Notes under the pieces: generated by a model
Databases searched by the model: none
The model's input: the letters and a program-made list of their open reading frames with translations, nothing else
What the model was told of the DNA's origin: nothing
Source of the DNA: an uncultured Bacteroidales bacterium
Lineage (GTDB): Bacteria > Bacteroidota > Bacteroidia > Bacteroidales > Muribaculaceae
Direction of reading: 5' to 3'
DNA: 64,000 nt
NCBI GenBank assembly: GCA_902777835.1
Contig: CACYVC010000007.1
Location: 1 to 64,000, forward strand
Position numbers and translations under genes: made by a program
In this document: one piece after another, positions 47,074 through 54,343 of the stretch
How the letters are laid out: each line of letters starts with the position of its first letter
Position numbering within the stretch: the stretch's first letter is position 1

Positions 47074-48486
47074 TCAGTTTCCTAACAAAATGTTATAGAC
47101 CGCCGTGACATCGGCTGACGTGATTATGCCGTCACCCGTTTGATCACCATTAATAATATGTGAATCATCATTGTTGAGCAACCAGTCATAAAGTGCTGTC
47201 ACATCCGATGCAGTGACCACGCAGTCGCCATTCACGTCGCCAGGAACTGCCACGGGGTCAATAGCTGAGCCAATCTTGTAAACTCCCATACCGTTGTAGG
47301 CCTTGAAGGTGAGCAAGGTGACTTCCTCGTTGCCTTGGTCGTCGTAGCCTTTCTCAACAGCGATGCAGTGCACACGCAAACCACTGTCGTTGACCTTACC
47401 CACGCTATCGGCAGGCAGTTGCCAGTATTTCTCCATTGTCTCGAGCATATCACCCTCGCCCAGTTCGCACACGTTGATTTGGCAGCCGTTGCCGTTGCCG
47501 TTCATGTCGCTCCTAACATAGGTGAAGAAATGGCGGTCGTCGAGTGTAAACTCGTTCATACCGTTGGCGGTATAGCTTCTCTGCCTCAACTCCACGGGGA
47601 CATTCTCAAAACTGTCAATCACATCGCCTTCAACAGAGTAAAGCACAGGTCCCTCATCCGATCCATCAATGTAGAAATACTCTCCGCTGTAGCGTGTGTC
47701 ATCATCATTTCCAAGCAGCATTTTCACTACTGGTGCCATAGCAAATCCCACTCGGCTTTCGGGGTAGAAATTGGTGAAGTCCATATAAGGGTCACCTTCG
47801 AAACCGCCTTCCCAAGTGTCTATGTCACCGCCTTGCTCGTTGTGCCAGCGATACACGGTGGGCTTGCCAGGATTATTGCTGTCGTGACCTACTGCCATAA
47901 TGTTGCATTCAGCTTCTTCAAGTGTAATGTCGCCAATGAGGTCAAGGTAGTCGGTGCGATAAGTAACATCGCCCTTACTCATATTAGTCACTAGAGTCAT
48001 CTCGCCACTCTCGGTATCCACTTGGTAGATGGGAATCTCAATTGCCGAAGCACTCGTCATAGGTGCCACCCAGATGTGCCCGAAGTTGTCGCAGCCAATG
48101 CTGGTGTTGCCTAGGAACACACCGTAAGGTGCGCCGTTGAGTGTTAACAATAGTTCTTTGGTCGGTTGTCCAGTGAGAGCGTCAAAGCAATGAACCACAC
48201 CCTGAAGGATGGTATCGTTCTTGCCTGTCTCAGGGTTTGGAATAATCACCTGATTTTCTTGACTACGCGACACATACACCACGCCTCCTGTCATCGTGGC
48301 AGTGCGTGCGTTAGTATGACAGATGGGTGAGGAGATGTAAGCATTGCCTGCATGCACACGGTCAAACATCCACAGGTTCTTAACTCCTATGCCGTTCACT
48401 TTGGCATAGGTCTGGCCGTCGGTTACAGCCCAGCTACTAATGGCCGTAATCACAGCCATAATTGAAAGTAGTAATAATTTTTTCAT
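47074..48486 (-). CDS. Secreted putative beta-propeller protein with dockerin
   Basis: 470 residues with signal peptide 1-19. The mature protein begins with NGIGVKNLWMFDR and has repeated short strands separated by turns (VVYVSRSQ, VVHCFDALTGQ, PIYQVDTESGEM, DLIGDITLEEAECNIMAV), suggesting a seven-bladed propeller-like fold. I cannot assign a named family. The dockerin (about 415-470) has Cys at loop 1 position 6 (DVNGDCVVTASD). It is paralogous to the 48666 product and related to the partial protein at the right edge. A glycan- or protein-binding role is possible but unproven. Confidence 0.65.
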   Translation of the reverse strand: MKKLLLLSIMAVITAISSWAVTDGQTYAKVNGIGVKNLWMFDRVHAGNAYISSPICHTNARTATMTGGVVYVSRSQENQVIIPNPETGKNDTILQGVVHCFDALTGQPTKELLLTLNGAPYGVFLGNTSIGCDNFGHIWVAPMTSASAIEIPIYQVDTESGEMTLVTNMSKGDVTYRTDYLDLIGDITLEEAECNIMAVGHDSNNPGKPTVYRWHNEQGGDIDTWEGGFEGDPYMDFTNFYPESRVGFAMAPVVKMLLGNDDDTRYSGEYFYIDGSDEGPVLYSVEGDVIDSFENVPVELRQRSYTANGMNEFTLDDRHFFTYVRSDMNGNGNGCQINVCELGEGDMLETMEKYWQLPADSVGKVNDSGLRVHCIAVEKGYDDQGNEEVTLLTFKAYNGMGVYKIGSAIDPVAVPGDVNGDCVVTASDVTALYDWLLNNDDSHIINGDQTGDGIITSADVTAVYNILLGN

Positions 48487-48492
48487 GTTATT

Positions 48493-48594
48493 ATAGTTAT
48501 CAGTTGTGAGTTATCAGTTATCAGTTGTCAGTTGTGAGTTGTCAGTTATGAGTTTTTGCAATTCTGAGCCCAAAACTCAAAACTCTGAACTATT
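48493..48594. repeat. Degenerate short repeats between two minus-strand genes
   Basis: About 100 bp of GAGTTATCAGTTGTCAGTT-like units, continuing as AAACTCAAAACTCTGAACT; same family as at 38502. Confidence 0.65.
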
Positions 48595-48598
48595 TAAA

Positions 48599-48633
48599 TA
48601 AAGGGGGGAGAACAACCAATCCTCCACCCCTTC
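48599..48633 (-). terminator. Terminator after the 48666 gene
   Basis: AAGGGG(GG)AG pairs with CTCCACCCCTT; the minus strand continues into TTTATTT. Confidence 0.65.
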
Positions 48634-48665
48634 ATCAACTTTATGTTATGAATAAAGAAAGTGCG

Positions 48666-50099
48666 TTAGTTAGCTCCCAACATGATGTTGTAAACAGCAG
48701 TAATATCGGCAGCTGTGATGATGCCATCGCCAGTCTGGTCGCCATTAACGATGTGTGACTCGTCGTTGTTGAGCAGGAAGTCATAGAGGGCTGTAATATC
48801 AGCTGCAGTAACCTCGCCGTCTCCGTTAACGTCACCAGGAACACTTACTACCATTGGATCATCGGGCACTACGCCTTCACCAACCACATACACGCCCATG
48901 CCGTTGTAGCACTTATACTCAAACACCAGTACAGCTTCTTTGCCACCCTCTTCGGTGTAGTCGGTAATTACTGGATGAATGCGAAGACCGCTATCACTGG
49001 TCTGACCTTGGCCGTCGGCGGGGAAGGTCCAGTAGCGCTGCATGCCGCTGAATGACATACCCTCGCCAAGCTCGCAGATGTTAACCTCACACGCGCCGGG
49101 AGCTTGATACTGATGTATTGGATAAACGATGAAGTTGCGGTCACCAAGCTTAAATTCGGCAATACCATTACATCCCACCTCGGGCACCAACAGGCTGTCG
49201 GCCTGCATTTCCTCGGGGCTGAGGCTGCCAAAGCCATCAACGATAGTGCCATCGCTGGCATAGAGGGTAGGAACAGTGGTGAAACCGTCGATGTAGAAGT
49301 TCTCACCACTGTAGCGGGTATCTTCATCCTCACCAAGCACGAAGCGGCAAGCAGGAGCATAACCCCATTGTGTCTGGCTCTCGGGATACATCTCGGTGAA
49401 TTCCATATATGGGTCACCGCTGAAGAAACCTTCCCAAGTGTCGGCATCACCGCCCTGGTCGTTGTGCCAAGCATAAACGGTGGGGACCTGTGAGCCAGGA
49501 GTCATCACGTTGCACTCGGCCTCTTCAAGGGTGATGTCACCCACGAGGTCCACATAGTCGGTACGGGCAATCACATCGCCCTTGTTAAGAGTGGCAACGA
49601 GGGTCAACTCGCCAGTCTCAATGTTTACTTGATACAGAGGCACATCAGCGGTCTTCTCGCTGGTGTATGGTGCCGCCCACACGTGACCGAAGTTGTCCTT
49701 GCCAATTGTGTTCATTCCTAAGAACACTCCATAAGGCATTCCATTAAGAGTCACATCCAGTGGAGCCATCTCTTCGCCTGTCATAGCGTCGAAGCGGTAA
49801 ATCACGGCACCCATGATAGTATCTCCAGGCTGCGGAATAATCTGCTTGGCCTCGCTGCGTGCAACATACACGATGCCGTCCTGCATCACAGCAGTACGAG
49901 CCTTAGTGTTACACCAGGCAAAGTCGTTTTGAAGCTCATTAACGCCATAGTGGAAACGGTCGAGCAGCCACAAGTTGCGCATGCTGATGCCATTCACGGT
50001 CTCATAGCCATTAGGGTCTTTCTTCAGCAGCAAACCTGCTGCCGACACACTCGAGCATGCTATTGCAACCAATGTTAGAACGAGTAAAAATTTCTTCAT
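48666..50099 (-). CDS. Secreted putative beta-propeller protein with dockerin
   Basis: 477 residues from the ATG at 50099 (signal peptide MKKFLLVLTLVAIACSSVSA). It is a paralog of the 47074 product along its length: NGISMRNLWLLDRFHYG, GIVYVARSEAKQII, DLVGDITLEEAECNVM, DTRYSGENFYIDG and CEVNICELGEG all have counterparts there. The dockerin (about 420-477) has DVNGDG and DQTGDG loops. No catalytic motif is recognised. The pair plus the right-edge protein form a small family expanded together with the proteases. Confidence 0.65.
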   Translation of the reverse strand: MKKFLLVLTLVAIACSSVSAAGLLLKKDPNGYETVNGISMRNLWLLDRFHYGVNELQNDFAWCNTKARTAVMQDGIVYVARSEAKQIIPQPGDTIMGAVIYRFDAMTGEEMAPLDVTLNGMPYGVFLGMNTIGKDNFGHVWAAPYTSEKTADVPLYQVNIETGELTLVATLNKGDVIARTDYVDLVGDITLEEAECNVMTPGSQVPTVYAWHNDQGGDADTWEGFFSGDPYMEFTEMYPESQTQWGYAPACRFVLGEDEDTRYSGENFYIDGFTTVPTLYASDGTIVDGFGSLSPEEMQADSLLVPEVGCNGIAEFKLGDRNFIVYPIHQYQAPGACEVNICELGEGMSFSGMQRYWTFPADGQGQTSDSGLRIHPVITDYTEEGGKEAVLVFEYKCYNGMGVYVVGEGVVPDDPMVVSVPGDVNGDGEVTAADITALYDFLLNNDESHIVNGDQTGDGIITAADITAVYNIMLGAN

Positions 50100-50217
50100 T
50101 TTGCAAAATGTTTTAGATATTAATAATGATTTTTTAGAATTTTCTTTACAACCCACAAAGAAAACAAAAACTAAACAAATGACCAAATTTTTCTCACATT
50201 TTTTCCACGCAAAGTAA

Positions 50218-50225
50218 CAAAATTA
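50218..50225 (-). promoter_or_regulatory. Possible -7 box for the 48666-50099 gene
   Basis: Minus-strand TAATTTTG fits TAnnTTTG, 119 bp before the ATG; no TTG at the right spacing. Confidence 0.35.
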
Positions 50226-50266
50226 CACATTATTGATAATATTAATAAGATGTCTAGAGGACAACC

Positions 50267-50417
50267 CAGCGCCCACCACGCAGCAAGGGTCGCCTAGCGG
50301 CTCAAAATTTATTGAAAATTAAATAAAAAATTAGTTTGCAGCCGATAGGAAATTTCAAATACAATTTTGATATAATATTAAAGCGCCCTTAGAGCCTTCA
50401 TGGGAAAAAGCAATTAT
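50267..50417. repeat. Intergenic repeat element, copy A
   Basis: An approximately 150-bp unit starting CAGCGCCCACCACGCAGCA, passing through an AT-rich middle (TTTATTGAAAATTAAATAAA) and ending GGGAAAAAGCAATTAT. A second copy with the same order of blocks is at 54024-54181. No open frame is present. With the terminator below it fills the 50100-50508 gap. Confidence 0.65.
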
Positions 50418-50444
50418 AAACCCAGCGCCCACCACGTAGCAAAA

Positions 50445-50470
50445 GGGTCGCCTGACTATCCAGACGACCC
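50445..50470 (-). terminator. Terminator after the 50509 gene
   Basis: GGGTCG/CGACCC and CCTG/CAG(A) arms, followed by TTTTGC on the minus strand. The preceding GCGCCCACCACGTAGCA repeats the start of copy A. Confidence 0.6.
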
Positions 50471-50508
50471 TCGTAGCTTAGTGGCAATTGTGAACTGTGA
50501 ACTAAAAA

Positions 50509-53079
50509 TCAATTCTCTAACAGCAGGTTGTAGAGCGCAGTGATGTCGGCGGCTGTGATATTTCCATCTCCGTTGATGTCGCTAGTGTCGTAGTAGGTCA
50601 GGTCTTCATTGAGCAAGTAGTCATATAGAGCTGTCACATCGGCTGCTGTAACAACATTGTCACCGTTTACATCCACCACTCGCAGCTCAAACGCGGCAGG
50701 CTCGGCGTTGCCGTCGGCTGTGGACACGGTGATGGTGGCGGTGCCATTCTGTACGCCCACAATCATTATCGCTTTAGTGCTTGCCAAGGCAGGGTCTTTA
50801 CTTTCACTTGGAACTGCCAATTCCTCCATCATGGCAAGCGCCATACCCTTCTCGGGGAATGACTTCAAGCCAGCAGCCGGAGCATTAGCGCGGTTCACCA
50901 CACGTGCTACAGCCACGCTCGGGTCACTCGAGGTCACAACAAGCTCTACTGGCACATCTGGAGTGCAAGAAAGATAAACCGTCAACATCTGGCTTGCGCC
51001 CATAATGGCATTTTCGACATTGAGAGTGATTGTAACATTGTTAGTCACAGTCACATGGCAAGTTGCTGTTTGGTCAAGAACAGTTGCTATAATGTCACAC
51101 TCACCTTCGCCAATGGCAATTACCTTGCCATTTGCGTCAACAGTCGCCACACTTGTGTTGCTTGATGACCAAGTGGGAGTTAGACCAGTGTTGTCAGGAG
51201 TGATAGCAGCTGTTAACGTCTGTTCATCTCCAACGTTCATTTCCAAGTTTTCGTCGCTTAGCGACAAAGTGATTTCAGGATAATTGACAGTGATATGGCA
51301 AATCGCGTATGCTGCACCATGCGATGAAGCAAGAGTGGCATGGATGTCACATTCTCCACCTTCAATAGCAGTTACGACACCATTCTCATCTACAGTCGCT
51401 ACCCATGGGTTAGTAGAACTCCAAATAACCTCATCTCCCTCTGTAGTGACAGTTGCGGTTAATGCCAAAGTTTCCCATTGAATAAGACTTGCGCTTGATT
51501 TATCAAGTGTTACTTTGCCGAGGTCATTAATCATATTGTTGAAGTTCTGCCAGTAATCTGCCATAAAATAGAAAGCGATTGAAGTGGTTGGCACATGGAG
51601 TTCTCCGTCATAGTTAGCAAAAGTGCCAGACGAGCATGCGGGAGGTGTCTCGGCATAGCAGTTCACCACATCGGGAGTGAAGCCAAAACTCCCCCCCAAT
51701 GAAGTGATGCCACAGCCAATATTTACTATCTTTAATTGGTTTATTATCTGTGCAAGCCCACTATGCCTTGATGAGTTATAATTCCATCCACCTTGACCAG
51801 TAAGGGTCACCGAGGTCAAGCCTTCGCAATAATAAAAGGCGTAGGCACCAATCGAAGTCACCGAGTTAGGGATGGTCACCGAGGTCAAGCCTGTGCATTC
51901 ATAGAAGGCATAGTTGTCAATCGAAGTCACCGAGTTGGGGATGGTCACCGAGGTCAAGCCACTGCAACCAGAGAAGGCATACCTGCCAATCGAAGTCACT
52001 GAGTTGGGGATGGTCACCGAGGTCAAGCCACTGCAACTAAGGAAGGCACCTTCACCAATCGTCGTCACCGAGTTGCCTATGGTCACAGAGGTCAAGCCAC
52101 TGCAATTACGGAAGGCATTGGGGCCAATCGAGGTCACCGAGTTGGGGATGGTCACCGAGGTCAAGCCAGTGCAACCATAAAAGGCATAGTCGCCAATCGA
52201 AGTCACTAAGTTGGGAATTGTTAATGAGGTCAAGCCACTGCATTTAAGGAAGGCAGAATTACCAATCGATGTCACCGAGTTGGGGATAATGGTGTTCTTG
52301 CAACCATAGATTAAAGCATTAGTAGCAGTCTCTATTATAGCGTTACAGTTGTTGCGGGAATCATATTTTGTGTTTCCACTCTCTACAACCATTGAGGTCA
52401 AGCCACTACAACCACCGAAGGCAGAACCACCAATCGAAGTTACCGAGTTGGGGATGGTCACCGAGGTCAAGCCAGTGCAATCATAGAAGGCGTAGGTACC
52501 AATCGAAGTCACCGAGTTGCCTATGGTCACAGAGGTCAAGCCACTGCAACCCCAGAAGGCACCATAAGCAATCGTCGTCACCGAGTTGGGGATGGACACC
52601 GAGGTCAAGCCACTGCAATTACGGAAGGCACGAGCGCCAATCGAAGCCACCGAGTTGGGGATGGTCACAGAGGTCAAGCCACTGCTAGCGAAAGCATCAT
52701 CACCAATCGATATCACCGAGTTGGGGATGGTCACCGAGGTTAAGCCACTACAACCACCGAAGGCAGAACCGCCAATCGAAGTCACCGAGTTAGGGATTTC
52801 AATAGAGGTCAAGCCACTGCAACCCCAGAAGGCTGCATAGCCAATCGAAGTCACCGAGTAAGTAATGCCATTATAGGTTACAGTTGATGGGATATTCACG
52901 GCTCCAGTGTATTCGTCTAAAAACTCATAATAACTATCTCCTCTGTAAGTCACAGTAGCATCGTTGCCGATTATATTATAATAAATGCCATCAACGGCGA
53001 AGTCATGGGCACTTGCCAATTGTGGCAGCATTGCCGCTACTAAAGCGAGCAAAAGAGATTTAAAAGTCTTTGTTTTCAT
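50509..53079 (-). CDS. Secreted BspA-like LRR_5 protein with Ig-like domains and dockerin
   Basis: 856 residues with signal peptide 1-24 (QLASA). Residues about 62-425 are fourteen LRR_5 units of 23 residues (IPNSVTSIGxxAFxxCxGLTSVT), one shortened by a residue and one followed by a 30-residue interruption (about 231-263). A divergent tail precedes two Big_2-like domains (about 525-685, each with WSSxNxxVATVDxNG) and a third beta domain. The dockerin (about 800-856) has DVNGDN in loop 1 and DINGDG in loop 2. BspA-type proteins bind host matrix or other bacteria. The gene appears to have an unusually long 5' leader. Confidence 0.88.
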   Translation of the reverse strand: MKTKTFKSLLLALVAAMLPQLASAHDFAVDGIYYNIIGNDATVTYRGDSYYEFLDEYTGAVNIPSTVTYNGITYSVTSIGYAAFWGCSGLTSIEIPNSVTSIGGSAFGGCSGLTSVTIPNSVISIGDDAFASSGLTSVTIPNSVASIGARAFRNCSGLTSVSIPNSVTTIAYGAFWGCSGLTSVTIGNSVTSIGTYAFYDCTGLTSVTIPNSVTSIGGSAFGGCSGLTSMVVESGNTKYDSRNNCNAIIETATNALIYGCKNTIIPNSVTSIGNSAFLKCSGLTSLTIPNLVTSIGDYAFYGCTGLTSVTIPNSVTSIGPNAFRNCSGLTSVTIGNSVTTIGEGAFLSCSGLTSVTIPNSVTSIGRYAFSGCSGLTSVTIPNSVTSIDNYAFYECTGLTSVTIPNSVTSIGAYAFYYCEGLTSVTLTGQGGWNYNSSRHSGLAQIINQLKIVNIGCGITSLGGSFGFTPDVVNCYAETPPACSSGTFANYDGELHVPTTSIAFYFMADYWQNFNNMINDLGKVTLDKSSASLIQWETLALTATVTTEGDEVIWSSTNPWVATVDENGVVTAIEGGECDIHATLASSHGAAYAICHITVNYPEITLSLSDENLEMNVGDEQTLTAAITPDNTGLTPTWSSSNTSVATVDANGKVIAIGEGECDIIATVLDQTATCHVTVTNNVTITLNVENAIMGASQMLTVYLSCTPDVPVELVVTSSDPSVAVARVVNRANAPAAGLKSFPEKGMALAMMEELAVPSESKDPALASTKAIMIVGVQNGTATITVSTADGNAEPAAFELRVVDVNGDNVVTAADVTALYDYLLNEDLTYYDTSDINGDGNITAADITALYNLLLEN
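51804..52893 (-). repeat. Tandem 69-bp coding repeats (LRR_5)
   Basis: Fourteen units encode the LRR_5 solenoid; long identical stretches around ACCGAGTTGGGGATGGTCAC recur. Near-identity between units makes copy number prone to change by slippage or recombination. Confidence 0.85.
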
Positions 53080-53373
53080 TGTTATCCTATTTAAAAATTC
53101 ATTTTTCTATAATACATAAAAAAGGGGGATTGCATATCCTTACTTGAAAATACAATACAGAAGTGGCACAGACCATTATGGTGGACTGTGCTTAGATATA
53201 AAAAGTGAAATGAAAGTGTGACAGTTATTCCCGCCTATTGCAAATGAGGGGGGGTAAAAGGCTGATGTTCAATGAGTTGTATAACAACATTGAGGTCCTT
53301 TTTAATATTCTGCGGCAAGTTGTCACGGTTTTTATAGCCTGAGTTGGTTTATGATTTGGTATGAATTAGTTTG
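53080..53373 (-). other. Long 5' leader of the BspA-like gene
   Basis: No gene. If the promoter at 53374 is used, about 290 nt precede the ATG. The leader holds a hairpin at 53166-53191 (GCACAG/CTGTGC outer, ACC/GGT inner). It does not match a riboswitch class I recognise. Confidence 0.4.
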
Positions 53374-53404
53374 CAAAAATAATGTATAAAAGGGATTTAT
53401 GCAA
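53374..53404 (-). promoter_or_regulatory. Promoter of the BspA-like gene
   Basis: Minus-strand TATTTTTG (53374-53381) with TTG (53402-53404) 20 bp upstream, the same spacing as the protease promoters. Confidence 0.55.
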
Positions 53405-53462
53405 ATAATTCAAGGCTTCTTGCTTATAATTTCGTGAAAATAGGGCGTGAATATTTTATTTT

Positions 53463-54023
53463 TCCTGCGAAGCAAACTTTGTGACGAACTATGTTCGCAG
53501 CTTTGTGAGATTATTTCTTGTCGCAGGATTCCTCTCACAAAGTTGCACCTATCGGTGTCACAAAGCCGCGCAAGCGCGGTATACCACCCCAACTGCTCAC
53601 AGCGCCCAACCCGCCGAGTCGCCTGGCGGCGAGAAATCTATCAAATCGTTCCAAATCTAACAAATAATTATTTGATTGATTATTTATTTGATTCGGTGGA
53701 AGGCCGAAGGCCTGAACGTCCCCAGAGGGGACGAAGTGAGTTAACCTCACGGCGTGTAGCTCGAAGAGCTGCATGGCGTGAGGCAATTACGCACACTCCG
53801 CACAAGTGAGCCCCGTAGGGGGTCAACAGTTACATCGTCTGACAAAGAATGGAATGAGATGACATATCGGCACTGATGTTGCCCCTCTTCGAGGCCCGTG
53901 GCGGGAATGTGATACTACATGTACCCCATGCCACGCAGCTCTTCGAGCCACGTGCCACGGGGTTATACATTTTGCCCTCTTCGAGGACATTGTGGCCTCT
54001 GGCCACACCTTCCCGACTACTCA
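53463..54023. repeat. Array of perfect mini-hairpins, gene-free
   Basis: No convincing gene. At least nine perfect stems with 3-nt loops occur, including CGAAC-TAT-GTTCG (53485), AGGCC-GAA-GGCCT (53701), CGTCCCC-AGA-GGGGACG (53717), AGCTC-GAA-GAGCT (53758), CCCC-GTA-GGGG (53811), CCTC-TTC-GAGG (53884 and 53976), GCTC-TTC-GAGC (53938) and TGTGGCC-TCT-GGCCACA (53991). Longer pairs also exist: TCCTGCGA/TCGCAGGA (53463/53521), CTTTGTGAGA/TCTCACAAAG (53501/53533) and a 21-nt inverted pair (53760-53780/53927-53947, two mismatches). The GC content is higher than in the surrounding intergenic DNA. Confidence 0.65.
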
Positions 54024-54181
54024 CAGCGCCCACTACGCAGCAAGGGTCGCCTGGCGGCTCAAAATTTATTGAAAATTAAATAAAAATTTAGCTCCCAGCG
54101 AATATGAAATTTTAAATCAAATTTTAATATAATTTTAAGCGAAGCGCCCATTGAGCCTCAAAGAGAAAAAAAGCAATTTTA
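54024..54181. repeat. Intergenic repeat element, copy B
   Basis: Second copy of the 50267-50417 element, same orientation: CAGCGCCCACTACGCAGCA start, TTTATTGAAAATTAAATAAA middle, AAAAAGCAATTTT end. Further mini-hairpins follow (54188-54227 GCTCAC/GTGAGC and 54227-54239 CAGCC-ACT-GGCTG). Confidence 0.65.
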
Positions 54182-54282
54182 AGCGAAGCTCACTTCGGCA
54201 ATCGGTACTGGGGGTTATCCCGTGAGCAGCCACTGGCTGAAGACTTTTGCGCCACTCTATCTGCCTAACGCCCTAAAAGCCA

Positions 54283-54312
54283 CCACCCCGGCGGCATGAT
54301 GCGTCGGGGTGG
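54283..54312 (-). terminator. Terminator after the Sus-like operon
   Basis: CCACCCCG (54283-54290) pairs with CGGGGTGG (54305-54312); GGCTTTTAG follows on the minus strand. It lies 31 bp after the last operon stop. Confidence 0.7.
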
Positions 54313-54343
54313 CGAATATATGACAGTATTTGAGCAATCCTGT

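Noticed and set aside
51804-52893. Regular repeats resembling a CRISPR array
   Set aside because: They are in-frame 69-bp units encoding LRR_5 repeats, with no unique spacers and no cas genes.
53447-53809. 120-codon frame in the 1.26 kb gene-free region
   Set aside because: Its sequence is the translation of the mini-hairpin repeats (rich in Arg, low complexity), with no start signal or family match.
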